Assembly (NCBI RefSeq): GCF_937616625.2
Contig: NC_065570.1
Location: 50,955,665 to 51,019,664, forward strand
Length of the DNA stretch: 64,000 nucleotides
From: Mercurialis annua
Taxonomy: Eukaryota; Streptophyta; Magnoliopsida; Malpighiales; Euphorbiaceae
Direction of reading: 5' to 3'
The stretch's first letter is position 1, and the number at the start of each line of letters is the position of its first letter. Of the stretch, positions 32,951 through 44,655 are shown piece after piece. The translations under genes were made by a program, and so were the position numbers. The notes below the pieces were generated by a model. The model was not told the origin of the DNA. It searched no databases and saw only the letters and a list, made by a program, of their open reading frames with translations.

Positions 32951-33425
32951 TATGTATCAATGAAAGCTAGCAAGTAACTGTGTCAAACTACATAACTCTC
33001 AGGTACGCGAAAACTCACAGATTTCCCCACCTCTGTAAAATCCTAATCTAGAGCTTCAGAGCAGCTCGTGCCATGGCCACTGCACCCTCATAACAAATGG
33101 ATGATAGGTGAAAACACAACCAGGAAATACAGACTCCCTTGAGAGTTCGCCATCCCTTAGACCTCGACATTGAGCTGGAAGAGACTATCGTCAAGTTTTG
33201 CCATGGCCTGCACTCGCCAAGATTTGCTCCTGTCGACCTTATAAAAATCCCAAAAACTCATTGTGCATGCAGCTAACCCCAAAGTAGAATGCTTGATTTT
33301 CCTGGTTCAGAATCTGTGTTTTTTTCCTCAGCCTTTCGTTTTCCTTCATTATGTATTTTGCAGGTACAGCTTTGAGTTCAGACTTTCCATCTCTATGATT
33401 CAATCTCAAAAATTCCTGTAATGCC
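32950..33425 (-). pseudogene. Terminal exon-like segment of unknown protein
   Basis: Downstream (minus strand) of a TTTCAG acceptor at 33426-33428, one frame stays open for about 60 codons: ALQEFLRLNHRDGK, then ENERLRKKTQILNQENQAF, a leucine/glutamine coiled-coil-like run, then FYFGVSCMHNEFLGFL and a stop at about 33240. The near-identical 162-bp island follows, then sequence that looks like a 3'UTR. I do not recognise the family. Confidence 0.4.
33078..33239 (-). repeat. 162-bp near-identical inverted duplicate, copy B
   Basis: One mismatch against 20122-20283 on the other strand. See that entry. Confidence 0.9.
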
Positions 33426-33621
33426 CTGAAACCAAAATCAACACCACTTCATTAGTCATGAGAAAATGTTACTATAACATAGGGTATACATGAGGGTCTC
33501 TTTTTCACCTTCTTCCATGTTATTTTAGGTATATTCAAATAAAGTTGCATCAAAGGTAGATTCTAATAGAAGTCCATCGGCAATATGATTGGTAAGGTTA
33601 ACACTTTAGTAAAAAACTTAC

Positions 33622-33744
33622 TTGAGTCCTTGTGCAACTAGTGCATCCTGTGCGTGCATTCAGCAACTACAACCCATTTTAATGTCTCAAGGCTAGTATG
33701 CTTCCACCTTGTCATCCTATGTATTTCATTTTAAGTGGAACAAC
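33622..33744 (-). pseudogene. GRV2/RME-8-like DnaJ exon relic, copy 1
   Basis: On the minus strand, between a CAG acceptor and a GTAAGT donor, shifted frames read GGS, then LRTLKWVVVA, then DALVAQGLK. These resemble the C-terminal part of the plant endosomal DnaJ protein GRV2/KAM2 (RME-8 homologue). It has stops and a frameshift. The family call is from memory of the motif, not a search. Confidence 0.5.
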
Positions 33745-34369
33745 CTGAAATTAGAAGGATAACAGGAGTAAGTAACATGAATAAAGTTAACCAGCATAAG
33801 AAAGTACAGAAATTCTTAATCATGACTAGCAGTAGTATGAAGTTATACAACAGGTGCCTACATCCATAAGTTAAAGAAGTCGAATGATTAAGTGATTAAG
33901 ACAAAAAATGTGTAATTTGAACACTCATCACATGAACCACGTAAGAAATATTTCCAGTTTTGAGTTCCAATCATCAGTGTGTATTAGTAATTCCACAATT
34001 CAAGCAGTTTAATCGCACTTTCATGCTTAATTTCATGCTTAGAAGCATATAAAATGAGTTGTACCATCTAGGGTATTGCAAACTTTCTGATCTTAATTAT
34101 GTTACCATCTACCTGGTTGAATTCTTTAGCATGCATAATGAATTCTTTCTGCTTACCAGGTTCTACACATGTATTCAAGTATTTTGTTAAAGAAAAAAAA
34201 AAACTTTGATCCAATGGCTATACACGCCATTGAATAATGCTCTTTTCAACTGCATAATTTTGTTTTTAGGTATATTCAAAATAAATTTGCATCAATTAGA
34301 TTCAAACTGAAGTCCATTGGCAATAAATCACTATGATAGATAATTTTAACAATTTAGTAAAGAACTTAC

Positions 34370-34491
34370 TTAAGTCCTTGTGTCACTAGTGCATCCCGTG
34401 CGTGATATTCGGCAGCTACAACTCATTTTAGTGTCTTAAGGGCTATGCTTCCACCTTGCCATCCTATGGCTTTCATTAGAAGTGAAACAGC
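34370..34491 (-). pseudogene. GRV2/RME-8-like DnaJ exon relic, copy 2
   Basis: Frame after the TTTCAG acceptor: AVSLLMKAIGWQGGSIALK, then TLK, a TGA, then VVAAEYHARDALVTQGL before GTAAGT. It duplicates 33622-33744 with flanking intron sequence, about 740 bp away. The TGA sits where copy 1 has tryptophan (TGG). Confidence 0.55.
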
Positions 34492-34984
34492 CTGAAATAA
34501 GATGGATAATAGGAGCAAGTCGCATGAAAGATGTTAACAAACATAAAATAAGTACAGAAATTCTTAATCATGACTAATAGTAGGGTGAGGTTATAACCAT
34601 ATGTCTTCTCTCTTTTTCTCCCTCTAGTAATCTTGACTCTTGAGTATTAACAATCAATTTCAGAAATGAAAATCACAATATGATAAAAAAGAAACCAGAA
34701 CTAATTGTCATTGGATTTGACCTAAGATTTCTGTTCCTGTTTAGTCTTACAAATAAAAGTATAAGAAAGCATAGGTATGTATGCCACATCGGCCACAAGT
34801 TTGGATACATATCCACTAGTCTGTATTTATACTTTACATATTATTTCTCTATTAAACCCTTTCCTATTACTTAGCACACCATCCTTGGAATTCGTATCGT
34901 AGAACAAAAAAAAAGTTAAATCCAAAGCAGAAGTAAGATTTGAACTGAATAAGCCGCTAAAAACCGAAATAATAGTAGATGGAT

Positions 34985-35110
34985 TAACCGCATTATCCAA
35001 CAAGTTAGCAACTTAGTTGATGTCATCGTTGGCTTCTTTACAAGCCGTTGATGCTTCTTCAAAAGCAATCAGATAAATATTCCGATACTGCCAATTTCTT
35101 TGACTGTTAA
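34985..35110 (-). pseudogene. Further exon-like relic, unknown
   Basis: A minus-strand frame reads RNWQYRNIYLIAFEEASTAC and then KEANDDIN before a TAA, then VANLLDNAVNPS. It looks coding but I do not recognise it. It may be part of the same decayed minus-strand gene as the two GRV2-like exons. Confidence 0.35.
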
Positions 35111-36607
35111 AGGAATGAAAAAGATATCATATTTATTTACTGAATAAAGTTGAATTATAACCTTTGGGATTCAATTTAAAAAAAAAAATTAAGACCCAAC
35201 AATGCAAATTAACTGATTCTAGAGAGCAAACAAAAAAATCAATTTAAAATCTATCTTTGAATCAGTTGCATATGAAACTTACACTTCCATAATCTAGCAC
35301 TCAAATATTCTAAATCAAGAAAACAGACATAATTTCAGCTGACTAAAAAAATGAATCTAAGGAAAAATAAGTTCTATCATAAATCTATCAAACAAGCAGT
35401 GATAGCGGTTCAAAACCAGCGACATTCTAGTGCTTTTATCAACAAATTTGTAAGTAATTTTCTCGTCTTTTTCAATAAACCAAACAGCCACCAGTAGAAA
35501 TTCAACCAAAAGTAAGAAAAGAGAAAAAATAATAAAACAAATAACCTTAAGCTAAAATTAATTTTTGCGATTTTACTCATCTCAAAAAAAAAAACAATAA
35601 AACAATAACTTAGTTATCAGCAAGGTTATACTTTCAATCAAGTTCAAAGTGAAAGCAATAAAACTATAGAAACATCAAAATCCCAAGTTAAAAAGCATAT
35701 AAAAATCTCAAATTATTTTGATTAATAAAAAATACGTAAAGAAAATGAAAATAGAATTAACAAATCACAAAAATAAATAAGAGAAAGGACAGAAACTGCA
35801 CCTGGAAAAATAGTTGGGAGAATTTTTTTTCTTAATGAGATGAAAATTCTCTGCCATAAAAAAAATCCTCGAATGCTCCTGAAAATTGCGCTAGAAAATA
35901 GCAAATACTCTGATTTTTTTAAAACTGAGAGAGTGAAAGAATTGTAGTTTTTCAGAAGCAGTGCAAAATTCTACCTGGCTGAGGTTAATATTATTATATA
36001 AGCCATTTGCTTCCTGCATGCACCTATGCACTCCAGCTTATATTGTATGATTGGAAATTATAGTTGACGGGATTAGTTAATACTCAATCTGATTTGAAGA
36101 CTGGAAATAGTTATGGCCCTTATGGATACTTCTACTGCGACCACTTTAGACATCGTTCGCATATTGCTCACTGGCAAACCTAATTTTTTTATAGTGTTTG
36201 CTGCTTATTACACTATGCAAACACGTCTGTATCAAATTTGCATAAAACAATGCCACCAAGATAATCATCTATGAAACAATGAGAACGGCACGTCATAAAT
36301 CAAACATAGATAATATTGTTATTTTATATAAAAAAATTATAGGCAAAGCCCGAAGATTAAATTGACTATTTTACTATGATAAACATGTTTAAAGCTGAAG
36401 GCAGCTTATAACATAGCATAAGATTGTGTATACATAAGAAGCCATTGGCTTAAACTAGTTACAGTACAATTCCAATTATAAAAAATTGCAGAATGGTGAG
36501 ATAAGGAAATGAAAACTTCATACCATGTCTTCTTTTTGTCATGTGAAGCTATGTAAGACATAAATCATGAAGTTCACAATGAGAATTCTTTCGCAACATA
36601 ACAAGTC
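35111..36607. other. Intergenic and LUL 3' flank
   Basis: AT-rich, with purine- and A-rich stretches at 35500-35760. No gene is supported. The last few hundred bases before 36608 should include the 3'UTR of the RING ligase gene. Confidence 0.45.
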
Positions 36608-37956
36608 TCAATCTTCCACCTCGTCCTTCACCTTAATTTCTAGGAGGCGGTCAACTGGTTGCCTGCATATGGGGCATCGAGCTGTTTGGAATCGCAAAAC
36701 CTTCGCACATGTGCTGCACATACACTGCATCCAGTAAAACAGATGAATAATCAGAATTCCAAACAAACCAAACAAGCACTTTATAGTTCGATGACCGCCC
36801 ACTCATTTTGTTAGACCTAATAAGAATGGCACAAACAAGACTCAAAACAACTGCTGACTGAAAGAATTAAGCTCTAGAAGGAACTTCTTATATTCTTAAT
36901 ATGAAATGCATACGAAGTAATATATACGTATTTACCATATGTCTGCACGGGAGGACAGCAGTGTCTCGTGGTTCCGTTAAGCAGATGACGCATTCTTTTC
37001 CGGAATCATTGCCATCAGATTCAACATCGACAGAGTTCCCAATTCCGTAAATTTCCTGCAGCTCATATCTTGTACCATTCACCCACAGAATCTGTTTCAT
37101 TACTCTAACCAAGTACTTATCTTCCTCTTTTTTATCAAACACAGCTAATGTAATTTGAGAATTTCCAGTTGCATTTGCTTCTGACCCATCATTATTCGAT
37201 GTGTGTGCATTAGCTTTCATCATGAGAGGAAACACTCCATGTGCATTTTCCTCCATTAACTCTACCCCGTCAAACATCGAAAAATCAATTCCCATACCAG
37301 AAGGTTGTCTGAACTTCTGTCCAATACCTTGCTCAAATGATACAGTTACGGGCTGAAGTACATTTTCTTTTGTTGCTATCAGGTTACAATCTTCGCCTTC
37401 TTTCGCAAAAAATGCAACCGTAATGCTGCCATACACAATTCAATTTACATATTTTATATCAAACAAATAGAATCTATTACAGGGCACACAATTTCTTATA
37501 AAAGGACGAAATTGAAACCAAAAAGTACCTTCCAGGAGCAGTAGCATCAAAAATGAAAGAAACAAGAAATTTGCCAGGAATCTGATCATCTTCCTCAACC
37601 CTAATACTATCTTTTCTTACATTAACGTCATTCTTTATAGTAATAGCTTTTTGATGCTCTACCGGCGCTGAAATCATTGGCGGAGCTACACCGAAAGGAT
37701 AACCATGGTAATTATTATGGTAAAACGGCACAGGCTGCTGAGTGTAGTATCCAGGTGGAGGAGGAGGTGGTGGTGGAGGGTAATTTGGGTAATTATTATT
37801 GTAAGGTAAATTAGGGTTTGGATATTGTGACGATGGTGCAGCAAATGCGTATTGACTTGTGGTTATCTCAGATTGCGGGTGGGGGTGATTCTGGTGGTGG
37901 TGGTGGTTGTTGTTGTAATAGTGGTGGCGACGGTTGTTGCTGCCGGAATTTCCCAT
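36608..37956 (-). CDS. RING-type E3 ubiquitin ligase, LOG2/LUL family
   Basis: Membrane-attached E3 ligase; Arabidopsis LOG2/LUL proteins act in amino-acid export control and abscisic-acid responses. Exons on the minus strand are 37956-37529, 37425-36936 and 36724-36608, all GT-AG, closing to 344 residues. MGNSG at the start is a good N-myristoylation signal. Residues 1-75 are His/Asn/Pro-rich, with nine consecutive prolines. The conserved middle domain starts near 110. The C3HC4 RING is Cys288, Cys291, Cys303, His305, Cys309, Cys312, Cys323, Cys326, and the last intron falls inside it, after Met306. It is somewhat shorter than LOG2 owing to the N-terminal linker. I cannot assign the exact paralogue. 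Confidence 0.93.
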
Positions 37957-38203
37957 TCTGTCTGGTGTTTGGATGGTGAGAAATGAAAGGAAAATTTTGA
38001 CTGTTGGGAAAAGTTAATTTGTTATTTGTCTATTTTTTAAAAGTAATTCACGCTATTTACAAGGACGCGTATGAGCTGGCGAGTTGTGATTGCTGCGTCA
38101 TGTCGTATTAGGTCACGTGACAGTTGTGTTGTGTTGGCTTGGCTAGTAGGAGTGGTAATGTGTTAGATAATTTGAACTTAGTACAACTTTTTTATTGGGA
38201 GAA
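37957..38203 (-). promoter_or_regulatory. Proximal upstream region of the LUL gene
   Basis: About 250 bp between the ATG and the foldback element at 38204. It holds GC-containing words (GGCGAGTTG, GTCACGTGAC at 38112-38121, a G-box-like palindrome). No TATA box assigned. Confidence 0.4.
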
Positions 38204-38585
38204 GGTACAACAATGACCCAAATATTTATCCTATAATTCATATTTCCTTCTAATGGTGTTTGAGTCTCAAAATTTATCCTAACCTTATCAAAGTAGAGTA
38301 TATATATCCTTTATTGTTAGACAGCGAGTATCTTTGTTCCACTTTATTAACGTTAGGGCTATATTTGTTCCACTTTAATAATATTAGGGTCATATTTGAG
38401 ATTTTAAAAACATTAGGGCAACGGCTAATTGTATGACACGTCAGCCGAGTTAATGTTAAAGCACATACCGGTAGATAGAGAATATATTTGTCTCACTTTG
38501 GTAACGTTAGGGTCATTTTTGAGACTCGAAAAACATTAGGGAGGAATGTGAGCCGCAGGGTAAACATTAGAATCATTTTTTTACC
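38204..38585. mobile_element. Foldback element upstream of LUL
   Basis: 382 bp with degraded arms (left GGTACAACAATGACCC, right ATGATT...TACC in reverse) and repeated ACATTAGGG / AACGTTAGGG words. The centre has GACACGTCAGCC. The 9-bp flanks do not match, so the ends are approximate. Confidence 0.55.
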
Positions 38586-39739
38586 TTAACTCTTTTTTAT
38601 TTTATCAAATATAAAGCTACTAGTATAAGTTAGTTGTTAGCCGAAATTAGCAAAAATTGGTAAAAATTAATTAATAGAAATTTTTATTTATTTTTAAATC
38701 AGTCAAACAATAAGCTTCGAGAATTCGGGGTCGAACCCCAACCTTACACACATAAAGTCTTAGCTTCCACAGCTAAGTGCTCAAGTGGTTAGTATAACAA
38801 AAAAACTAAATTAAATTAATAATTCGAAATTTAAGTTTAATTGGATTGATTAGATGATTACAAAAGAAACAAATCAACAGTAAATAATCAAAAAATATGA
38901 CTTTTAGTTTTGTAGTTTGATTTTTATCATTAGTTAATCGAATGAATCAAAACACCAAGCTTCATATGTATTATTACATTAACCTAATTAACATGTAATT
39001 TTTATTTAAATTTATATCAAATAAACAGAACAAAATCAAACCAACCCGATAATTAGTTTTAATTAATTCTTATATAAATAGTTATGCCATTTGATTTTTT
39101 ATTTATTTATTTCATTGTATGTTTTATTAAATTGAACTAAAGTGAAGCATACTCACCTCTATTAACAAAAGTTAAACTTGAGAAAATAACAAAAAATCAA
39201 AATAAAATTTTCAGAACTTTGTACATATATTTACATAAAGTTTATAAATTATGATTTTTTAAAATGTTTTTTTCACTTTTGTATTTCCTTTAAGCTATCC
39301 AAAGACGCAACTAATTTTGTTTTGTTTTGTTTTGTTAATGGCAAAGTGGAAGTTGTGTTAGACAAAATGATCACCTATAAACCAATCAAGACATTCTAGA
39401 TAAAGCATTGGCCCCAATCACCAAACATTGTCATTATACAAAAGAGAAAATTTCGAAAATGACATCTCGTATTTTTATCTTTTAATTTAAAATTATACAA
39501 GATTATTGTCGTTTGAATTGAATGATTAATTAACATGTATAAACAAAGAATAAATGTGTATTTTTTGTTAATTATTTATGTTGTCTTCATAAGTACTCTT
39601 TTTCTAAATATTTAAATTAATATTAAATTGTCTTTCGATTTGAAAAGGAGAAAGTAATGGTTAAAAGCGTTTTTAGCGTAATAAACAAAATAATGCAGTT
39701 TCTAGAAATTTAAGATATATATATATATATATAAAACAA
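38586..39739. other. AT-rich intergenic stretch
   Basis: No gene supported. A decayed tRNA-like word (GGTCGAACCCCAACC near 38730) could be a SINE relic on the minus strand. A TTTTG repeat lies near 39315, and a (TA)n run of about 20 bp lies at 39716-39733. Confidence 0.4.
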
Positions 39740-40134
39740 ATTATTCTAAAACCCCTACGTTTATCATAAATTCACAGTTTGGTATCCTTTTTCGAAAATC
39801 AAACGACTTGAAACCTCAGTTTTAATTTTACCGACACTTACAACCTTCTGTTAAATATAGGTATTAAATCATTAACGGAATGAAATGTAAGGTACCAAAT
39901 CATTTGAAAATGAGATACCAAATTGTTCACATAATTAAAAGTGAGGTATCAAATTGTTAACATAATTGAAAGTGAGGTACCAAATCGTTTAAAAGTAAAT
40001 ATCAAATTATAAACGGAACTAACAAAAACCCTTAATTGTTGACGGAATCAAAACTGAGATACCAAATCGTTTGATTTTCAAACAAGGTATACCAAATTGT
40101 AAACCATAACAAACGTGAGGAGTCTTAAAGTAAT
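39740..40134. mobile_element. Foldback element with internal TACCAAAT repeats
   Basis: Arms ATTATTCTAAAACCCCTACG and the complement of GTGAGGAGTCTTAAAGTAAT bound 395 bp. Inside, GAGGTACCAAAT-like units recur about six times at roughly 30-45 bp spacing. A 9-bp duplication is not convincing (ATAAAACAA / ATGCTCAAG). Confidence 0.6.
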
Positions 40135-40189
40135 ATGCTCAAGATATATTTTGATTTCCTGTATTTTTTTTTATCTTTAGAATTATATA

Positions 40190-40238
40190 GTTCCGTCCAG
40201 TTCGATTTTTCAATTAATTCAGTTCGGTGCACCCCTAG
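40190..40238. repeat. hAT-like MITE end fragment
   Basis: CAGTTCGGTGCACCCCTAG matches the right terminus of the element at 57373-57636; the left terminus is absent. Confidence 0.4.
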
Positions 40239-41279
40239 CTGAGAGTATAAAGCATAGTAGAAAAGAACATAAATGCAATCACAAGAAATAAACTGTTCAC
40301 ATCTCAAACAATCGTAAGCACATTAAAACAAAGCATATAGCTGTATTCTGCAGCAAATTCCAAAGCACTATTGGATCCATCTGTAAGTACATTTATCAGC
40401 AAACATTTGTTCTTCTGTCACAAGATTCAACATCTTCAATGAATTTTCTTTTCTTTTTTGTAAGTCAAAAAGAAAGATCAATAATGCAGACGATGCTATT
40501 GTTAGTTACAAAGTTCAGTACCATCTTCTATAAGCAGCATGCGTACACACAATGATTTCATCTCGCATCATCGGCATCCGACTCTCCATAACTATACGGA
40601 CTTTAAACCATGCACCAAATATGTCATTTATCGATCAACAAGATCTCAACCAAAACTATTTTGAATCTATGTTACACGGAAGCTTATGGAGTCTTACGAT
40701 TCAGCTTTTTTTTTTCCCGTTTGCTATAATACTTCTAAAACTTCAAAACTGTATATTTATAACCTATTCTGATAAAAAGTTGTTTCACCGTTTCCAAATT
40801 CCAGTTTCTTTTCTGTGTCCGAGCAAATGCTGAGAATATCAATAAAAGCATATAACTTCATGTGTTTTGACGATGAAAAATCATAAGTCGGAATATGATA
40901 TAAGTCACTCAAAACAGACTAACAGAATGTGAGTGTCAAAGAATAAGATCGAACCGTAAAACAACAATGGTTTTCAATTTATTAGCTGTGATCAGAAATA
41001 TAACTTAACATGAGGATGAGAAAAAGGAAAAGAGCATTTACCAGAGTGATCCTACTCAGTACTCTCTGAAAGAAAGCAAATGAAATGCAGAACCTTGAAG
41101 CGAAACACGCAAACTTAAATACAGGGATGTTAAAGAAAAAAGAAACCAAATTCTCATATGGAAAAGTGCTATCTCAGTGACAAAGTAAGTCAATTGAATA
41201 AACTTTCATGAAGAACCCTAAAAGGGCAGGTTAAATTGCAGTAACCTGCAACCTCCGTTGAGTCGATCTAAATGAATCG
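40239..41279 (-). other. 3' flank of the F-box/kelch gene
   Basis: Moderate AT content; probably holds the 3'UTR and possibly 3'UTR introns. Open frames here are not supported by any recognisable protein. Confidence 0.4.
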
Positions 41280-42413
41280 TCAACAACCCATAACCGCGCA
41301 ATTGAAAACAAACACACCAACATTGTCCTTCACACCAAGAACCTTCCAATCCAAAGTTCCATTATTGACCCCGGACTTTGGACACCAAGAATTAAGCACA
41401 ACAGCTTCACCTTCTGGGCCCCTTTGTCCCCCGACAACTAGAATTTCCTCGCCACAAGCCTTAAAAGCTAAACCCCAACCATTTGAGGAATCCGCCCTCA
41501 CGGGGAGTCTCCCCAACACCTCCCAAGAATTCTTCACCTTATTGTATTTCTTCACCATGTTAGTTAGATACTCAACAGCATACAGCTGATTGTCCACGAC
41601 TGCGACAAGCGGAGGAGCCTGAGCAGGTCTGTTAACATTTGGATACATCCCCTCTATCGTCCTCCATTTCCTTGTCTCAAAATCATACTCCTCCCCACAA
41701 GTCAATGAGACGGTGGCGGTGGGACTTGACATCCCTCCAATCACGTAGAATTTGCCATCCATAAAAAACCCAGAGCATAATCTACGAGGTGAATGCATGT
41801 TTGGTAGCATTTCCCATCTACCTGTTACAGAATCATACAGTTCTGCGGAATTCAATACATTCCCACTACTATCGCTTCCTCCTGCAACAACAGAAATAGC
41901 ACCAAAGCTACCTGATCCAAAAAGACATCGGGGACGATTCATCCCTTCGCACTTGACCCAACCACGACGAATTAAACTATACTTCCAAATAGCAAAACCA
42001 TATAGCTCACGCCCAAAAACCAACAGTTCGCTACCCACAGCTAAGGACTCTTTATCTGCGTGATTAAAACAGTCATCGCAAGGTATCTTCGGCAAAACCA
42101 TCCATTTCTTTCTCACAGGATCAAATGCCTCCCATCCTCTAGGGTCACAAACTAAGTACACCCAATGCTCGGAGATTCCCAATTGCTTCCTTAGCCCATA
42201 TAAATATCCACTTTCTATTAGCCTATGAAACCTCTTGTTTATACACGCTAATGAAGCATAATCCGATCGACATGCCCAAGCTAGACAATTCAACGCAACA
42301 TCATCAATAAGGCCAGGGAGAAGTGAATCACTTGATCCTAAACGCAGCCGACCATTATTTACTCCTCTCCTATTTATTATCAAACGACGCATCACTTCCT
42401 CCTCGTCCTCCAT
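41280..42413 (-). CDS. F-box/kelch-repeat protein
   Basis: Substrate receptor of an SCF ubiquitin ligase; the family includes Arabidopsis SKIP11 and At1g74510-type proteins. It is a single coding exon of 377 residues. The F-box is at about 30-75 ([16 protein letters not shown], ...[14 protein letters not shown]). Kelch units follow: [59 protein letters not shown] and [11 protein letters not shown], making a small propeller. The start is the first ATG after the 5'UTR intron and precedes an acidic MEDEEE. No defects were seen. The bound substrate cannot be deduced. Confidence 0.94.
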   Translation of the reverse strand: MEDEEEVMRRLIINRRGVNNGRLRLGSSDSLLPGLIDDVALNCLAWACRSDYASLACINKRFHRLIESGYLYGLRKQLGISEHWVYLVCDPRGWEAFDPVRKKWMVLPKIPCDDCFNHADKESLAVGSELLVFGRELYGFAIWKYSLIRRGWVKCEGMNRPRCLFGSGSFGAISVVAGGSDSSGNVLNSAELYDSVTGRWEMLPNMHSPRRLCSGFFMDGKFYVIGGMSSPTATVSLTCGEEYDFETRKWRTIEGMYPNVNRPAQAPPLVAVVDNQLYAVEYLTNMVKKYNKVKNSWEVLGRLPVRADSSNGWGLAFKACGEEILVVGGQRGPEGEAVVLNSWCPKSGVNNGTLDWKVLGVKDNVGVFVFNCAVMGC

Positions 42414-43260
42414 CGAATTATAACCTTAAAAAGTACTTTGTTCTTTCTATGTATTACTAATCCAAAGATAAAAACACCAAATCAACAAGTAGAGCTACGA
42501 AACAGTTGTTGATTATGCTCCCAATATCCCGAAAACAAATTCCTATCTTTGCAGACAATCAGTACCCATCTGTTTATCTTTTCCATCAATCAAATAAATC
42601 AATTCTATACATCTTCATCTCCACAACTCTCAATCAACTGTTGAGCTAGATTAGATAAACCAAGAACATCTATTTTTCCTCTAGATTCTAAAACAAAAAC
42701 CCACCCCAAAAACAAAATTAAAAGTATAGAGAAAACCCAATCACCAAAAAAGATACAACAACATCAATAATCCCAGCTAAAACAACCCACCAAATTACCA
42801 AAATTTTCCAAGAAAGCTCTCCACTTGATTTCCAGCAATCCAAACAGATTTATTCTCTGAAAAAAATCACAACAACACAATCAATTCACAACCAAAAAAT
42901 TAAAAACTAATCAAACTAATCAAACTAAACAAGTTAATAAATTTTCAGCTCCGATCCAAATCCAGTCTCACAATAAGAACCCGGATCCTAACTTACCAGG
43001 TAACTATAAGGCTAATTAAACAAAGCTAAAATCAAAACAATATATTAAAGTAGAGCGCTTACCAGAAATAATAACGGAGACACTGGATCTTGGATTCTGG
43101 GAGACCGGAGAAAAGGCCGGGAAAGGGTTTCCGATAAACATATCGCCGGAATCCGGCGGGATAGAGAGAGGTAAGTTGGTGTTAATGTAAGATATAGCTT
43201 TTGTACTTTTGTGTTAAGACAGAGAAGCTGAAACTGATAAAGAGAGAGAGAAATGGGCGT
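42414..43260 (-). promoter_or_regulatory. 5'UTR with intron, and promoter, of the F-box/kelch gene
   Basis: On the minus strand a donor TCTG|GTAAGCG at 43063/43062 and an acceptor TTTTTTTCAG ending 42857 define a likely 206-bp 5'UTR intron. The upstream exon ends in CCAGTGTCTCCGTTATT. The transcription start is probably near 43200-43260, in a CT-rich leader with GAGAGA repeats on the plus strand. Confidence 0.55.
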
Positions 43261-43805
43261 TATAAAACTGAAATTTTATTACGCTACTACTACTTTGGTT
43301 TTTTTCTTCTTCTTTTTTGCTTACATGCCCCTCTAGTTTTCTATAATTTGTAAAATCCCCAAATTAAAACAAATTCTTGTGATTGTTTTTTTAATGTTTG
43401 TTTTCTGCAGGCGGCACGCAAAGAGTAGCAAAATTGTCTTCTTTCTTAACTTTTTCTCTTTTCTCTCTCATTTTCTTTATTTGATTTTTCTTCCAATGTG
43501 TAATCTTTTTTATTTTTATTTATTTAGGGTATATAATAAATTAAATACTTTTTTTATAGATTAGTGATAGACATTTATTTATATTCAAATTTAAATACCG
43601 AATTTTTTTATAATCAAAACAATTTGTAAATATAATTTTTTACATTAATTGATTAAACTTTCAGTAAATGCTTTTCTACATTTTCGTTATTTGAATTTAT
43701 ATTTGATGTGAATATCATATTTTCTCCTTATTTATCATATAATGGGACCGATTTTAAACTTATTATGAAAGTCTAAAGTATTATCAAAGCATTAAAAATC
43801 AAACT
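43261..43805. other. Intergenic, T-rich
   Basis: T-rich sequence without a supportable gene. Confidence 0.45.
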
Positions 43806-44225
43806 TAATTTGGTCAAAGTTTATTCCAAGCTGTGTTTTCAAAAGATTGAATCTGTGGACTAATTGGTGGAGCCAATTAATTCACGTTTAATCAAATGGA
43901 CAATACGTCAATTAGTTTAATAACATATATATATAGTTTTAAATGTAATAATTTGTTTATTTTAAAGAGATTAAATCATAAGTATTAATTTAAAAAAACA
44001 ACCAATAAATTATAGTAGCTCAAATGTTAAAAATACTGGGTATTTTTTTACATATGCTCCCTCTTTATATGATTAATAAAATAAATTAAAAGAACAAACA
44101 AACTGAACGGACCTTTAATTGATAGTTTATTTGATCAAACTAAAATTTCTAATTTGGTTCTTAGAACGCATATTTTAAAGTAAATATGATGATGGATTTT
44201 TATATTTTCACATAAGTAATATGTC
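43806..44225. repeat. 420-bp tandem duplication, unit 1
   Basis: Shares TTTGGTCAAAGTTTATTCCA, TGGAGCCAATTAATTCACG and GCTCCCTCTTT with unit 2, with a 420-bp period. Non-coding. Confidence 0.9.
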
Positions 44226-44655
44226 TAATTTGGTCAAAGTTTATTCCAACCAGTGTTTTTAAAAGATTGAACCTGTGGACTAATTGGTGGAGCCAATTAA
44301 TTCACGTTTAATCAAATGGACAATATGTTCAATTAGTTTATATATATAGTTTTAAATGTAATAATTTGTTTATTTTAAAAAGATTAAATCATAAATATTA
44401 ATTTGAAAAACAACCAATAAATTATAGATCAAATGTTAAAAACGTTGGATAGTAATTTGTTAGGTTGTGAGTTTTTTTTTTTTTACATGTGCTCCCTCTT
44501 TCTATGATTAATAAAATAAATTAAAAGAACAAACAGACTGAACGAATTTTTAATTGATTGTTTATTTGATCAAATTAAAATATCTAATTTGGTTCTTGAA
44601 ACGCAGATTCTAAAGCAAATATGATGATAGATTTTTATATTTTCACATAAGTAAG
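44226..44655. repeat. 420-bp tandem duplication, unit 2
   Basis: The second copy, about nine-tenths identical by eye, with small indels. It ends near TTTTCACATAAGTAA. Confidence 0.9.

Larger units (their letters stand above)
33500..34590. repeat. Tandem duplication carrying the GRV2-like exon
   Basis: About 33520-33850 and 34255-34590 align through the exon and both introns (shared words GAAGTCCAT, AGTACAGAAATTCTTAATCATGACTA). The copies have many substitutions, so the duplication is old. Confidence 0.75.

Noticed and set aside
40552..40833. 93-codon plus-strand open frame downstream of the F-box gene
   Set aside because: Low-complexity and not like any protein; it lies in the probable 3'UTR region of the opposite gene.
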